Shown here: positions 18,292 through 27,093 of the stretch, in pieces
Layout of the letters: every line of letters starts with the position of its first letter
Position numbering within the stretch: position 1 is the stretch's first letter
NCBI RefSeq assembly: GCF_013618635.1
Contig: NZ_JABLSJ010000017.1
Coordinates: forward strand, 1 to 64,000
Source: Thalassobacillus sp. CUG 92003
GTDB lineage: Bacteria; Bacillota; Bacilli; Bacillales; Halobacillaceae
Length of the DNA: 64,000 nt
Direction: 5' to 3'
The notes under the pieces: generated by a model
What the model was told of the DNA's origin: nothing
The model's database searches: none
Seen by the model: only the letters and a program-made list of their open reading frames with translations
Position numbers and translations under genes: made by a program

Positions 18292-19068
18292 TTACATGCC
18301 ATAAACGGGGAAAGGAAGCAGTTTTTTCATCATCAAGTGATCAAGGCTTTTAAATGTGTAACCTTGCTTGTGTAATTCGTCAATAAGGTGTTCAAGCGCT
18401 TCAGCATTATCTTTGGCGACCGTGTGGAGTAAGATGACTGCCCCAGGGTGCAGTTGATCGACAACACTGTTATAAGCATATTCCCAGCCCTTTTGTTTGT
18501 CTGTTTCCCAATCAACAAAAGCAATCGACCAAAAAGCATGTATATAGCCAAGCTCCCTTGTCATTTGCAAAGATTGGTCATCGAACGTGCCCTTAGGAGG
18601 GCGCAAGAATGTAATCGAATCTTGAGCGGTCAGTTCGGCTACCTTTTCATCAACCCGCTTCAATTCCTCTTCCAACTTCGCTTGAGAAAGCGTCGTTAAA
18701 TCAGGGTGGTTCCACGAATGATTTCCGATAATATGCCCTTCCTTGACCATGCGCTGAACAAGTTCGGGGGCGCTGTTCAAATAATGGCCAGTGACAAAAA
18801 ACGTGGCAGGTACATTTTTCTTTTTCAGCGTGTCTAATACCATCGGGGTGTATCCCGCTTCATACCCGTTATCAAAGGTCAAGTACACGACTTTATCACC
18901 CGAAAGATCTGCAAAAATGCCATCATGCTTTTCAATCATGTCTTGATATTTTCCGACTTCAGGCAGTTCTCCTTTGTTTTTCTTATATCCCCAGCCGGCT
19001 GCTGAGACTGAATGAGGCAAAACAACCGTTAACATCAGGGTTATGATTAAGCACCATTTAATCTTCAT
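18292..19068 (-). CDS. PdaA-like peptidoglycan/muramic polysaccharide deacetylase
   Basis: A 258-residue secreted protein. Residues 1-23 are a signal peptide ending in VSAA. The carbohydrate esterase 4 domain has the PdaA variant of motif 1 (TFDNGYE, Asp66), the metal ligands His117 and His121 (HSWNHPD), the RPPKGT motif and the late LLHT motif. In B. subtilis, PdaA makes muramic delta-lactam in the spore cortex, which supports a spore-forming host. The start ATG follows GTGAGGGC. A terminator follows. Assignment to PdaA rather than another polysaccharide deacetylase rests on TFDNGYE and the length. Confidence 0.82.
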   Translation of the reverse strand: MKIKWCLIITLMLTVVLPHSVSAAGWGYKKNKGELPEVGKYQDMIEKHDGIFADLSGDKVVYLTFDNGYEAGYTPMVLDTLKKKNVPATFFVTGHYLNSAPELVQRMVKEGHIIGNHSWNHPDLTTLSQAKLEEELKRVDEKVAELTAQDSITFLRPPKGTFDDQSLQMTRELGYIHAFWSIAFVDWETDKQKGWEYAYNSVVDQLHPGAVILLHTVAKDNAEALEHLIDELHKQGYTFKSLDHLMMKKLLPFPVYGM

Positions 19069-19117
19069 AAATAGCCCTCACTTTTTTGCTTAGTGTGCAA
19101 CTAAACTGTCGATAATA

Positions 19118-19151
19118 TAAAAAAAGGGTGATGGTAACATGTACCATCACC
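19118..19151 (-). terminator. intrinsic terminator of the YuiF-like transporter gene
   Basis: GGTGATGGTA pairs with TACCATCACC, with a run of seven T on the minus-strand side. The hairpin abuts the stop codon. Confidence 0.85.
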
Positions 19152-20467
19152 TAGAGGATTAAGGCTGCTGCCCACCCAAAAATGAACAACGGAATATTAA
19201 AGTGAAGGAATGTCGGCACACAGGTGTCCCAGATATGATGATGCCGACCGTCAGCATTCAGCCCTGAAGTCGGGCCTAACGTGCTATCTGAAGCTGGTGA
19301 GCCTGCATCTCCTAAAGCGCTGGACGTTCCAATCAAAGCAGCTGTAGCCATCGGCGAAAAACCGACACTGAGGCAGATCGGCACGAACAAGGACGCCAAA
19401 ATGGGAACAGTGGCGAATGACGATCCTATGCCCATCGTTACAATGAGACCGACTGAAAGCAGTGCAAACGCAATCAAGGCATGATTGTCTCCAAGTATGG
19501 CAGAACTTTTTTCAACCAATGCTGTCACTGAACCTGTCGATTTCAAGACATTGGCATATCCTGCCGAAACTAGCATCACAAACGCAATGGTTCCCATCAT
19601 GCCAATGCCGTCAGATACGACTTTATCGCCAAGATTATGAGGCACGACCCGAAATACAAACATTAAAATCAACCCGGCTAGTGCAGCTAATATCAGATTT
19701 TCCCAAAATGCCTGAATAAACAGCGCCACTACAATAGCCATTAATGTAAAACTATGCGTCATCCCGAACCTCGGCTGCTCTGAATACTCCACTGACTCAT
19801 CCTTAAATTCAATCGCATTCAGATCGCGCTCCTGCGCTTCTCTCGGTCGACGATACGTGATCAATACGGCGATCAACAAGCCGACAATCATACCGGAGCC
19901 CGGTAAAATCAACGATTGCGCGATGGAAGATATGCCTAGCGTCATCCCGTTATTTTCCATAGCCGTCTGGATGGTTTCATGAAAGAGGAGACCGAAACCG
20001 ACGGGCAGCATCACATAAGGCGCTTTCAAACCGAAGGTCAATGCAGACGCTACGGCACGACGATCAAGCTTCAATCGGTCAAATACATGAAGGAGCGGTG
20101 GTATAAGTATCGGAATAAATGCAATATGAACGGGTATAACGTTCTGAGATAAGCATGCTACCCCTGCTAATACTAAAACAAGAAATGTCCGTTTATCTTT
20201 TAAAACACGAATCAAATACCTGACAAATAATCCCGTAATACCTGAATAACTGATCGTAACAGCAAACGCCCCAAGTAATACATAACTTAAGGCAACGCTG
20301 GCTTGTTCGCCCATACCGTCGACCAGTAACTCAACAGAATCGATTAACCCCTCGCCTGTCATGACGCCTGCCGTCAATGCCGCTGCAAGAATGGCAATAA
20401 TGACGTTAATCCTGAGCAAACTGAGCACAGTCATCACCAGGACGGAAATAATTACAGCCCAAGCCAT
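19151..20467 (-). CDS. NhaC/YuiF-family membrane transporter
   Basis: A 438-residue protein with about 11-12 membrane segments. It matches the family of B. subtilis YuiF, annotated as Na+/H+ antiporter-like or amino-acid transporter. Typical parts are the LLGAFAVTISYSG segment, LSQNVIPVHIAFIPILIPPLL, GSGMIVGLL, and near the C-terminus GIGSSFATVPI and GTSSALGDAGSPASDST, the conserved polar re-entrant motif. Transported ion or amino acid is not determined. It is followed after about 90 nt upstream by no obvious partner; the small membrane protein gene at 20560 is divergent-free on the same strand and may share its transcript. Confidence 0.75.
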   Translation of the reverse strand: MAWAVIISVLVMTVLSLLRINVIIAILAAALTAGVMTGEGLIDSVELLVDGMGEQASVALSYVLLGAFAVTISYSGITGLFVRYLIRVLKDKRTFLVLVLAGVACLSQNVIPVHIAFIPILIPPLLHVFDRLKLDRRAVASALTFGLKAPYVMLPVGFGLLFHETIQTAMENNGMTLGISSIAQSLILPGSGMIVGLLIAVLITYRRPREAQERDLNAIEFKDESVEYSEQPRFGMTHSFTLMAIVVALFIQAFWENLILAALAGLILMFVFRVVPHNLGDKVVSDGIGMMGTIAFVMLVSAGYANVLKSTGSVTALVEKSSAILGDNHALIAFALLSVGLIVTMGIGSSFATVPILASLFVPICLSVGFSPMATAALIGTSSALGDAGSPASDSTLGPTSGLNADGRHHHIWDTCVPTFLHFNIPLFIFGWAAALIL

Positions 20468-20559
20468 AACAACGCCTCCCTATCTTTAACTTGTCACATG
20501 GTAACTCATTAACGATTTACCATGATAAAGATAGGGTAAGAAAAAATCAAGTTTTTTTC

Positions 20560-20730
20560 TCAACTCACATAAATCAGAATGAAGATGACGGCTGCACACG
20601 TTAGACAGAAAGGAACCAGTTGATGTTTTGTGACCTTTTTACCAGCGCTCATACGTACGAATATCATGATTAAGTAGAGCATCATGGTAAAACCGATCAC
20701 AGGTGAAATTAAAAAGATCAAACCTTCCAT
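20560..20730 (-). CDS. Small two-segment membrane protein
   Basis: A 56-residue protein starting at ATG after GGGGGAGAGCTG, with hydrophobic segments at about 3-24 and 36-55 separated by a basic loop (RMSAGKKVTKHQ). A longer in-frame extension exists upstream but lacks a ribosome binding site. The family is not recognised. It lies upstream of the YuiF-like gene on the same strand (93-nt gap), so co-transcription is plausible. Confidence 0.6.
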   Translation of the reverse strand: MEGLIFLISPVIGFTMMLYLIMIFVRMSAGKKVTKHQLVPFCLTCAAVIFILIYVS

Positions 20731-20870
20731 CAGCTCTCCCCCTATTTTTCGACAAATCATCATGAATCGGGAATGTGCGCAGAGTCTTTCGTCAAGATTC
20801 ACCTTCTGCGTGAGCCGCCTTTCCATGAAAACGCCATTTATTTTGGGACAATTCTAACGGAAACAGTTAG

Positions 20871-21020
20871 TTATTTTAATCCCGCTTCTACTTCTTCGAT
20901 CATGCGAATCAAACGATCAACGTCTTCAACCGACGTTTCTTCCGGATCCAAGCTATCTAATCGAATCATGAACAAGGATAGTCTGCTTTTTAAGTCTTCC
21001 AGTTTTTCTTGCTGAGTCAT
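20871..21020 (-). CDS. SE1561-like small acidic protein (49 residues)
   Basis: A 49-residue frame starting at ATG about 10 nt after AAAGGAG. The protein is helical and acidic (MTQQEKLEDLKSRLS ... DPEETSVEDVDRLIRM ... EEVEAGLK), with the E-E-T-S-V-E-D-V-D-x-L-I-x-M-I-E-x-V-E pattern I associate with the SE1561 family of small Firmicutes proteins. The function is unknown. It is divergent from the MscS gene with a 124-nt gap. Confidence 0.6.
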   Translation of the reverse strand: MTQQEKLEDLKSRLSLFMIRLDSLDPEETSVEDVDRLIRMIEEVEAGLK

Positions 21021-21144
21021 TTTACATTGCTCCTTTGGCTCTTGCGTCTACTTGCTTTATCTTAGTAAAATTACATGGTTTTGTCTATATTCTAACTAAA
21101 GGGGCATTCATGCTATAATAGACGCATTGTTAGGAGGCACATAC

Positions 21145-21996
21145 ATGAATCTTGAGCAGTTTGATTTCTTATCATTAGCAGGCTGGATTGTGGGAGGCGC
21201 ACTCGTTTTTATCCTGATCGTCTTTATCCTTCGCCGCCTCATCCACTCTTTCTTTAAAAAAACTGAATTCATAGAAGAGCGAAAAGAAAAAACGCTGGAA
21301 TCCATGATCAACTCAATCATTGGTTACGCCGCAACATTCGGTTATATCATTTTTGTTCTAGAAGTATTGGATGTTCCGATCACCAAAATATTAGCTGGTG
21401 CCGGGGTCATCGGTATTATCGTCGGTTTTGGCGCACAAAACCTCATTCGCGATTTTTTTGCCGGGTTGTTCCTTCTGTATGAAAAACAGCTGCATAAAGG
21501 CGATTTTGTCACCGTCAACAGCGAGCATCACGGCAATGTGGAAGACATCGGTTTAAGGTTCTTAAAAATCCGGGAATGGAGCGGAAAACTACTGACCATG
21601 AGCAATGGTCAGATCAAAACTATTGAAAACTACAACTTCGAACATATGCGGGTCATCGAGCATATTACGACCAATTTTCATGAAGATCCCAAAAAAATGT
21701 TTGATATTCTGCATCAAGCGTGTAATCGACTCAATGACGAGCTCGGGACATATTTAAAAAAGGATTTAACTGATCGACCTTTTGAACCCTTTCAACTGTA
21801 CGGGATGTCTTCTCTAAATCATGAGAATCGCGGTTATCAATATACTGTCACCGGTTTAGTCAGTGATCTTGTCTATTGGACAGCTTCGAAAGAAACACGC
21901 CGCATAATGGCAGAAACCCTTTATGAGCATCAAATCGAGCTGGCCGAACAACGAATCGAATTAAAATCCGCCCCCCAGAAAGATAATCTGGAATAG
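21145..21996 (+). CDS. MscS-family small-conductance mechanosensitive channel (YfkC-like)
   Basis: A 283-residue protein with three membrane helices and a cytoplasmic beta/alpha domain. The pore-lining helix TM3 is clear: AGAGVIGIIVGFGAQNLI, followed by RDFFAGLFLLYE. It would open on hypo-osmotic shock to release solutes. The start is the ATG after TAGGAGGCACAT. Its position next to yfkD- and yfkF-like genes parallels B. subtilis yfkC, so I take it as the YfkC equivalent. Confidence 0.85.
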   Translation: MNLEQFDFLSLAGWIVGGALVFILIVFILRRLIHSFFKKTEFIEERKEKTLESMINSIIGYAATFGYIIFVLEVLDVPITKILAGAGVIGIIVGFGAQNLIRDFFAGLFLLYEKQLHKGDFVTVNSEHHGNVEDIGLRFLKIREWSGKLLTMSNGQIKTIENYNFEHMRVIEHITTNFHEDPKKMFDILHQACNRLNDELGTYLKKDLTDRPFEPFQLYGMSSLNHENRGYQYTVTGLVSDLVYWTASKETRRIMAETLYEHQIELAEQRIELKSAPQKDNLE

Positions 21997-22005
21997 GCGG
22001 ATGAA

Positions 22006-22794
22006 TTATTGTACGTTGTAAGAGAAACTCACGTGGTCCTGAATGGGGATCCAGGCGCCAATCCCTTGATTGGCCACATTTTTCACGATTAATTCTTTCT
22101 TCGATCCTTTTAGTTTCAAATAAACTTCGCCAAATGCGATTTCACCTTTTTCATTGACGGCAGGTGCGTATGCGTTAAGGATGCCTGTTTTGTTGATCGG
22201 AACGCCATACGTATTATTTTGTTTCGACCCTTGTCCGATAACGGTATGGAAAGCCAGTGGTAATTTCGTATTTTGCTGAGCTTCCAGAAGGATCAGTTTC
22301 TTGACTTGATCAGCTTGATTGATTTTGGCAGTTAATCCACCTTTAATGTGTTTTTCTTCTTTTTGCATATAGCTGATCTTCTCATTGGCTTGAGACCCTT
22401 GATTGTTAAGTTGGTTGCTGTTGATATCCTGATATTCCCAATTAATGCTTGTTTCCTTGGAGTGATAAGCTAACGGCCAACGCCCCAGAAAAATCTCGCC
22501 GCGATATCCAATCGCAATAGGCGAAGGTTTCAAAGTGGACTCATTGAGCATTTCCACAAGTTCAGGGTTTGTAATTTTAACATCAGCATCGTCGAGCAAT
22601 TCTTTCGTCATTTCACTTGGCTCTAATACAATTTGATCTTCAGTTGAATTCGGATAGGTATTATCCTTAGAGATATTCAACACATGACTGGGGAGTTCCC
22701 CTTTTGTTTCTTTATCTTTTGCATAGGAAGTAAGCGGCTCCATAAAGCTGAACAGGAGCATAAAACCTAATAAGATCATCAACCCTTTTTTCAT
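22006..22794 (-). CDS. yfkD: YfkD-like secreted protein
   Basis: The 262-residue product has a signal peptide (MKKGLM, hydrophobic core, then SYAKDKE around residue 25). Its composition and landmarks (YRGEIFLGRWPL, SINWEYQDINSNQLNN, YGVPINKTGILNAY, IGAWIPIQDHVSFSY) agree with the YfkD-like family, and the neighbouring MscS and MFS genes match the B. subtilis yfkC-yfkD-yfkF order. It is likely extracytoplasmic, function unknown. The start ATG lies about 10 nt after AAAGGTGG. It is convergent with the MscS gene. Confidence 0.75.
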   Translation of the reverse strand: MKKGLMILLGFMLLFSFMEPLTSYAKDKETKGELPSHVLNISKDNTYPNSTEDQIVLEPSEMTKELLDDADVKITNPELVEMLNESTLKPSPIAIGYRGEIFLGRWPLAYHSKETSINWEYQDINSNQLNNQGSQANEKISYMQKEEKHIKGGLTAKINQADQVKKLILLEAQQNTKLPLAFHTVIGQGSKQNNTYGVPINKTGILNAYAPAVNEKGEIAFGEVYLKLKGSKKELIVKNVANQGIGAWIPIQDHVSFSYNVQ

Positions 22795-22880
22795 GACAGG
22801 TTGCCACCTTTCATTTTTGTATAGCTTTTGAAAATTGGCGGCAATTATACATGGGCACAGCATCCATCAAGTGGTTGAGG

Positions 22881-22927
22881 ACACAAAAAAAGGGAGTTTA
22901 TCTCAATGGATAACTCCCCTTTTGTGT
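22881..22927. terminator. strong intrinsic terminator of the OsmC gene
   Basis: A long stem ACACAAAAAAAGGGAGTT / AACTCCCCTTTTGTGT with T-runs on both strands. It ends two bases before the OsmC stop codon and is bidirectional in shape. Confidence 0.85.
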
Positions 22928-22928
22928 C

Positions 22929-23318
22929 TCAACTTAATTGGATACACTCTAATGTTTCATTCACTTCGATACTACCCTTAACTGATTGCACCATGGAACA
23001 ATTCTTACTGGACGTTTCCAAATTTTTCAAAAGCTTGTCCTGATTCAAGTGGTAGCCTTTAACGACAAAATGGAGGTTGATTTTTTCAATTCGGTTGGCT
23101 TCATCGGGATTTCGTTCCACTTCGGTCATGACTTTTATATCTTCGTATTGAATCCGCTGTTTATCCAAAATCTTACGGTAAACACCGATGCTGCAGCCCG
23201 CTATGGAAGAGACCATAAGCTGGTAAGGGCGGAAACCGAATTCTTCATCTCCCGAAACATTGAGCTGACCGTATTCAAATGAAGTCCGAACGCCATTTTC
23301 CTTGAGATAAAAGTCCAT
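22929..23318 (-). CDS. OsmC/Ohr-family protein
   Basis: A 129-residue protein of the OsmC fold. The two conserved cysteines that form the peroxidatic pair are visible: one after M-V-S-S-I-A-G-C (about residue 42) and one in K-N-C-S-M-V-Q-S-V (about residue 107). Such proteins reduce organic hydroperoxides or persulfides; this one is closer to the YhfA-like branch than to Ohr. The upstream region on the minus strand is divergent from the MFS gene. Confidence 0.82.
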   Translation of the reverse strand: MDFYLKENGVRTSFEYGQLNVSGDEEFGFRPYQLMVSSIAGCSIGVYRKILDKQRIQYEDIKVMTEVERNPDEANRIEKINLHFVVKGYHLNQDKLLKNLETSSKNCSMVQSVKGSIEVNETLECIQLS

Positions 23319-23466
23319 TAATTGACCACTCCTTTATCGATATAATTATTTAGTTCTATTATACAATAACCATTTTACTTCAGCGAATAACATGTTCTTT
23401 TCTTGCGATACCCCGTTGCTTTCGTTACGATAAAGTGATGATGACGTTTATTGAAGGAGGGGTTTG

Positions 23467-24636
23467 ATGGTCTCAGTTCAAAAAAGATTTTGGATTCTGA
23501 TTGGTCTCGTGACCATTTCCGGCTTTTCTCAAGGTATGCTCTTACCTTTATTAGCAGTCATCCTAGAACAAAATGGGACCTCTACTTCCTTGAACGGACT
23601 GCACGCAACTGGCATCTATATCGGCATATTGGTAGCATCCCCATTTATGGAAAAACCATTGCAAAAAGTGGGATACAAACCCGTCATTTTAATTGGCGGC
23701 GCTTTAGTTTGCGCTTCGCTTGCCCTGTTCCCAATCTGGGAGTCACTTTGGTTTTGGTTCATGCTGAGAATCACAATTGGTATTGGCGATCAAATGTTGC
23801 ATTTCGGGACACAAACGTGGATTACGTCAACGTCTTCAGCCCAAAACCGGGGGCGAAGCATTGCATTTTACGGCTTATTTTTCAGTGTTGGTTTTACACT
23901 CGGCCCTTTAATGACCAACCTGCTAAGCATACATATAGCTCTGCCTTTTATCGTCTCCGCCTGCTTAAGTGCAACGGTCTGGGGAACGATGTGGTGGGTG
24001 GGGAATGAATGGCCGGAACGTGAGACCACCTCAGCTCACGCCAACAGTTCTTTAAAACGATTTGCCCAAGCGGCACGCTATGCGTGGGTAGCATTCCTCC
24101 CTCCATTGACTTACGGGTTTCTTGAAGCTACCTTGCACGGCATATTTCCTGTCTATGGGATGCGGCTTGGCCATGATGTCAATATGTTGTCCGTCATTAT
24201 TCCTTGTTTCGCAGCAGGCAGTCTGCTTTCGCAAATACCGCTCGGGACTCTGAGTGATCATATCGGCAGAAAGAAAGTCATACTGATGGTCGTATCATTA
24301 GGATCGATTGCTTTTCTTGCTGCAGGCTGGCTGGAGCATTCAACTGTCTGGTTGTTTATTTTGTTCACCTTCGCCGGCATATGCGTCGGTTCTTTATATT
24401 CGCTCGGAATTTCTTACATGACCGACATTTTGCCTCGGCAATTACTTCCTGCGGGAAACATCATGTGCGGAATGGCGTTCAGCATCGGCAGTATCGCAGG
24501 GCCATTCCTAACGGGTGTATTGCTTGATGCCATCCCGGGTATTTCCTTTTTTTACGTGCTCGTAGCGCTGCTGTTGCTAGTGCTAACGGCGACTTTACTA
24601 AAATCTGAACCTGCCGTTATCGAACATGAAACATAA
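23467..24636 (+). CDS. yfkF: MFS transporter, YfkF-like exporter
   Basis: A 389-residue, 12-segment major facilitator. The conserved loop between segments 8 and 9 (GTLSDHIGRKKVI) and the Q-x-x-x-G-x-R-I-G-I-G-D motif are present. The family is drug or efflux type; position next to yfkC and yfkD relatives supports YfkF. AAGGAGG with a 6-nt spacer points to ATG at 23467 rather than the TTG just before it. The substrate is unknown. Confidence 0.78.
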   Translation: MVSVQKRFWILIGLVTISGFSQGMLLPLLAVILEQNGTSTSLNGLHATGIYIGILVASPFMEKPLQKVGYKPVILIGGALVCASLALFPIWESLWFWFMLRITIGIGDQMLHFGTQTWITSTSSAQNRGRSIAFYGLFFSVGFTLGPLMTNLLSIHIALPFIVSACLSATVWGTMWWVGNEWPERETTSAHANSSLKRFAQAARYAWVAFLPPLTYGFLEATLHGIFPVYGMRLGHDVNMLSVIIPCFAAGSLLSQIPLGTLSDHIGRKKVILMVVSLGSIAFLAAGWLEHSTVWLFILFTFAGICVGSLYSLGISYMTDILPRQLLPAGNIMCGMAFSIGSIAGPFLTGVLLDAIPGISFFYVLVALLLLVLTATLLKSEPAVIEHET

Positions 24637-24680
24637 AATAAAACAGCCGGCCCTTCTTGTCGCAGCGGCCGGCTGTTTTA
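24636..24680. terminator. bidirectional terminator between yfkF and znuA
   Basis: ATAAAACAGCCGGCC pairs with GGCCGGCTGTTTTAT. It lies exactly between two convergent stop codons. Confidence 0.9.
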
Positions 24681-25694
24681 TTACTCGGATAACGCCTTGT
24701 TGAGCACATTCAAATTATGGTTCATGAGACTGATATAATCTTCCCCTTTTTCGATATCCTCTTCGGTCAATACCGATAAATTATGCAGGCGAAGCGGCTC
24801 TGCTCCAATTTCTTTGCGAACGACATCCGCCACTTTAGGCGTAATATTCTGTTCAAATAAAACGTACTCGACGTTTTTTTCCTCCGCTGTGGTGATGATA
24901 TGTTCCATTTCTTTCTGCGAAGGTTCATTCGTAGGGCTTAAACCTGAAACAGCAATTTGTTCTAGACCATAGGCTTCTTCCCAGTAGCCATAAGCCGCAT
25001 GTGAAACAATGAGCTCATTTTTAGCCTTATCCTTAAGTTGGTTGTGAAATTGTTCATCCAATTGTTCCAGATCTTTTTTGAGCGAAGCAAAATTGTTCTC
25101 AAATTGGTCTTCCTGCTCTGGCTTAAGTTCGATTAGCATGCTTTTTATATTTTCAGCCAGCTGAACAGACCGTAGCGGGTCAAGCCAGATGTGCGGGTTC
25201 TCATCACCGTGATCATGGCCATGTTCTTCTTCTTGGCTCTCCTGTTCATGGTTGTGATCGGCATCATGGGCATGATCCTTATCTTCAGACTTCTGGCCGC
25301 TGCGGTTATGGACACCCTGGTGCAAATCAATGCCAGCGGACGCCTCCATAATGTTGACATCCTCAGATTCGATCGCATCGGATATCGATTTTGCGTAGCT
25401 TTCAAGTCCGGCGCCATTATAAATAAACCCGTCCGCTTCAGCCATTTTCACCATTTCTTTCGTGGTCGGTTCATATGAATGCGGATCAGATCCAGCGGGT
25501 AATATGGACGACACTTCAGCATGCTCACCAGCAATACGCTCCGCAAAGTATTTTAACGGATACACGGTGGTGTTGATTTGTAAGGCTTCATCAGGATCAG
25601 AACCCTCAGTATTCGCGCTCTCGTCGGAACAGGCAGTGAGGAATAAGCTTAATAGTAGTAATCCAGATAATAACACGTTCCTCTTATTCATCAT
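24681..25694 (-). CDS. znuA: Zinc ABC transporter substrate-binding lipoprotein
   Basis: A 337-residue cluster A-I metal-binding lipoprotein with lipobox LTAC. A His/Asp/Glu-rich loop (about residues 128-167, with many H-x-H repeats) is typical of zinc-specific binders. Metal ligands expected from the fold are His in P-H-S-Y-E, His in N-P-H-I-W, and His in V-S-H-A-A-Y plus a late acidic residue. Two ATG codons follow AAGGAGGGAC; the start is uncertain by one codon. It is a separate transcription unit from znuC-znuB-zur, with its own Zur-like box upstream. It resembles B. subtilis ZnuA (YcdH). Confidence 0.88.
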   Translation of the reverse strand: MMNKRNVLLSGLLLLSLFLTACSDESANTEGSDPDEALQINTTVYPLKYFAERIAGEHAEVSSILPAGSDPHSYEPTTKEMVKMAEADGFIYNGAGLESYAKSISDAIESEDVNIMEASAGIDLHQGVHNRSGQKSEDKDHAHDADHNHEQESQEEEHGHDHGDENPHIWLDPLRSVQLAENIKSMLIELKPEQEDQFENNFASLKKDLEQLDEQFHNQLKDKAKNELIVSHAAYGYWEEAYGLEQIAVSGLSPTNEPSQKEMEHIITTAEEKNVEYVLFEQNITPKVADVVRKEIGAEPLRLHNLSVLTEEDIEKGEDYISLMNHNLNVLNKALSE

Positions 25695-25729
25695 GTCCCT
25701 CCTTCTCTATCAATCCAAACAGAATTGTA

Positions 25730-25766
25730 TCGTAATCGTTACGCTTAGTAAATAGTAATCATTACT
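25730..25766 (-). promoter_or_regulatory. Zur-like operators upstream of znuA
   Basis: TCGTAATCGTTACG (25730-25743) fits the Bacillus Zur box TCGTAATnATTACGA in all but two positions of the core. A second palindrome AGTAATCATTACT lies at 25754-25766. Both sit in the znuA promoter region. The zur gene is adjacent, which supports the reading. Confidence 0.7.
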
Positions 25767-25775
25767 CCTTTTTTA

Positions 25776-25820
25776 TAAAAAATCGACGTCATTCTTCTGC
25801 AGGGAGAATGACGCCGATTC
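25776..25820 (-). terminator. intrinsic terminator of the znuC-znuB-zur operon
   Basis: On the minus strand, ATCGGCGTCATTCT pairs with AGAATGACGTCGAT, followed by TTTTTTAT. Confidence 0.8.
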
Positions 25821-25825
25821 AACAC

Positions 25826-26239
25826 CTACACTTGACATTGCGGGCACTTGCCATAAATTTCAAATTTATGATTTTCTACTTCATATTCTGCCAAGTTCTC
25901 GTTCACTTGTTCCATGGGGCAAAATGCGATCGATTTTGTTTTACCGCAATCCGTGCAGATGAAATGGTGATGATGGCCGTACGTGTCACACGCCAGGCGG
26001 AAATGCTTTTCGCCCTCCAGCTCAGTAGCTTCAAGGATTTCTTCATCTGTCAGTAAATAAAGATTGCGGTATATGGTATCGAAGCTGACGCTCGGAAAAT
26101 CTTCTTGTATCTTTTTCAAAATGGCTTTCGCAGCAATATAATGATCCTGACCCGTAAATATCTCGAGCATCCGTTCACGTTGCCGCGTTCGTTTATAACC
26201 TTTTTCTTTAAGCAATTGTAATGCACGTTCGATATTCAT
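25826..26239 (-). CDS. zur: Fur-family zinc uptake regulator Zur
   Basis: A 137-residue Fur-family repressor: winged helix at about 1-78 (K-R-T-R-Q-R and the S-F-D-T-I-Y-R-N-L recognition helix), then a metal-binding dimerisation domain. Two C-x-x-C pairs (Cys95/Cys98 and Cys132/Cys135) form the structural zinc site, and H-H-H-H at 89-92 fits the sensing site. Its start overlaps the znuB stop by 4 nt, so it is the last gene of znuC-znuB-zur. Zur-like boxes precede both znuC and znuA, suggesting auto- and operon repression under zinc sufficiency. This context favours Zur over Fur or PerR. Confidence 0.9.
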   Translation of the reverse strand: MNIERALQLLKEKGYKRTRQRERMLEIFTGQDHYIAAKAILKKIQEDFPSVSFDTIYRNLYLLTDEEILEATELEGEKHFRLACDTYGHHHHFICTDCGKTKSIAFCPMEQVNENLAEYEVENHKFEIYGKCPQCQV

Positions 26240-27093
26240 GCCGTTTCACCCTTTAACCATTTTTGGGCCATGATTTTTTTATATCCCATCGCTAAAATTA
26301 ACTGGATAATCGCCAGCATCACAATCGTGCCGCCTGGGGGCACGCTCAAATGATAGGAAGAAAACAAACCGAAAATCACAGCCACTTCACCAAATACGAT
26401 GGACAAGACAATTGTTTGCTTAAAACTCCTGGCAATTCGCAAGGCTGCCGCAACAGGTAATGTCATGAGAGCCGACACCAATAAAATACCTACAATCTGC
26501 ATGGCGGAGGCAATGACTAATGCTACCATCACGATAAAAAGAAAATGAATCCATTTGCCGTTCACGCCGGAGATGGAAGCATGTTCTTCATCGAACGATA
26601 ACACGAATAATTCTTTGTAAAATAAAATGACAATTACTAAAACGGCAGCTGTAATAATGGCTACGGTCCACATATTATCACGGCTTACCGCAGTGACGCT
26701 GCCAAATAAATAGCTGAATAAATCTGTATTGAACCCATCAGCAAGTGAAATCAGAATGACGCCAAGCCCGATTCCACCCGATAAAATAATAGGGATTGCG
26801 AGCTCTTCATAATGCTTATACACTTTACGCAGCTGCTCAATCAATACCGCACCACCTACCGAGAAAACCATCCCCATATAGACAGGATTCAAATTATTCA
26901 ATCCGGTGACCTTCTTCTCTAATAACAAGCTTGCCGCGATGCCTGTCAGCGTAATATGAGATAAGGCATCAGCAATCAAGGAGAGCCGGCGAACGACGAT
27001 GAACACGCCTAGAAGCGGGGCGACAAAACCGATCATAACACCTGTCAAGGCTGCATTTTGGAGAAACTCATATTCAAAAAAACTTTCAATCAT
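26236..27093 (-). CDS. znuB: Zinc ABC transporter permease
   Basis: A 285-residue permease of the metal ABC-3 family with about eight to nine helices. The signature region D-A-L-S-H-I-T-L-T-G-I-A is visible near residue 40, and the S-x-x-G-x-x-L-x-x-S family pattern is present in the middle (GILLVSALMTLPVA). It overlaps the ATPase by 4 nt upstream and zur by 4 nt downstream, so the three are translationally coupled. It is the membrane channel for Zn2+ delivered by ZnuA. Confidence 0.9.
   Translation of the reverse strand: MIESFFEYEFLQNAALTGVMIGFVAPLLGVFIVVRRLSLIADALSHITLTGIAASLLLEKKVTGLNNLNPVYMGMVFSVGGAVLIEQLRKVYKHYEELAIPIILSGGIGLGVILISLADGFNTDLFSYLFGSVTAVSRDNMWTVAIITAAVLVIVILFYKELFVLSFDEEHASISGVNGKWIHFLFIVMVALVIASAMQIVGILLVSALMTLPVAAALRIARSFKQTIVLSIVFGEVAVIFGLFSSYHLSVPPGGTIVMLAIIQLILAMGYKKIMAQKWLKGETA

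Noticed and set aside
23451-24008. 185-codon plus-strand frame overlapping the MFS transporter
   Set aside because: It is out of frame with the MFS gene, lacks its own ribosome binding site spacing, and has no domain.
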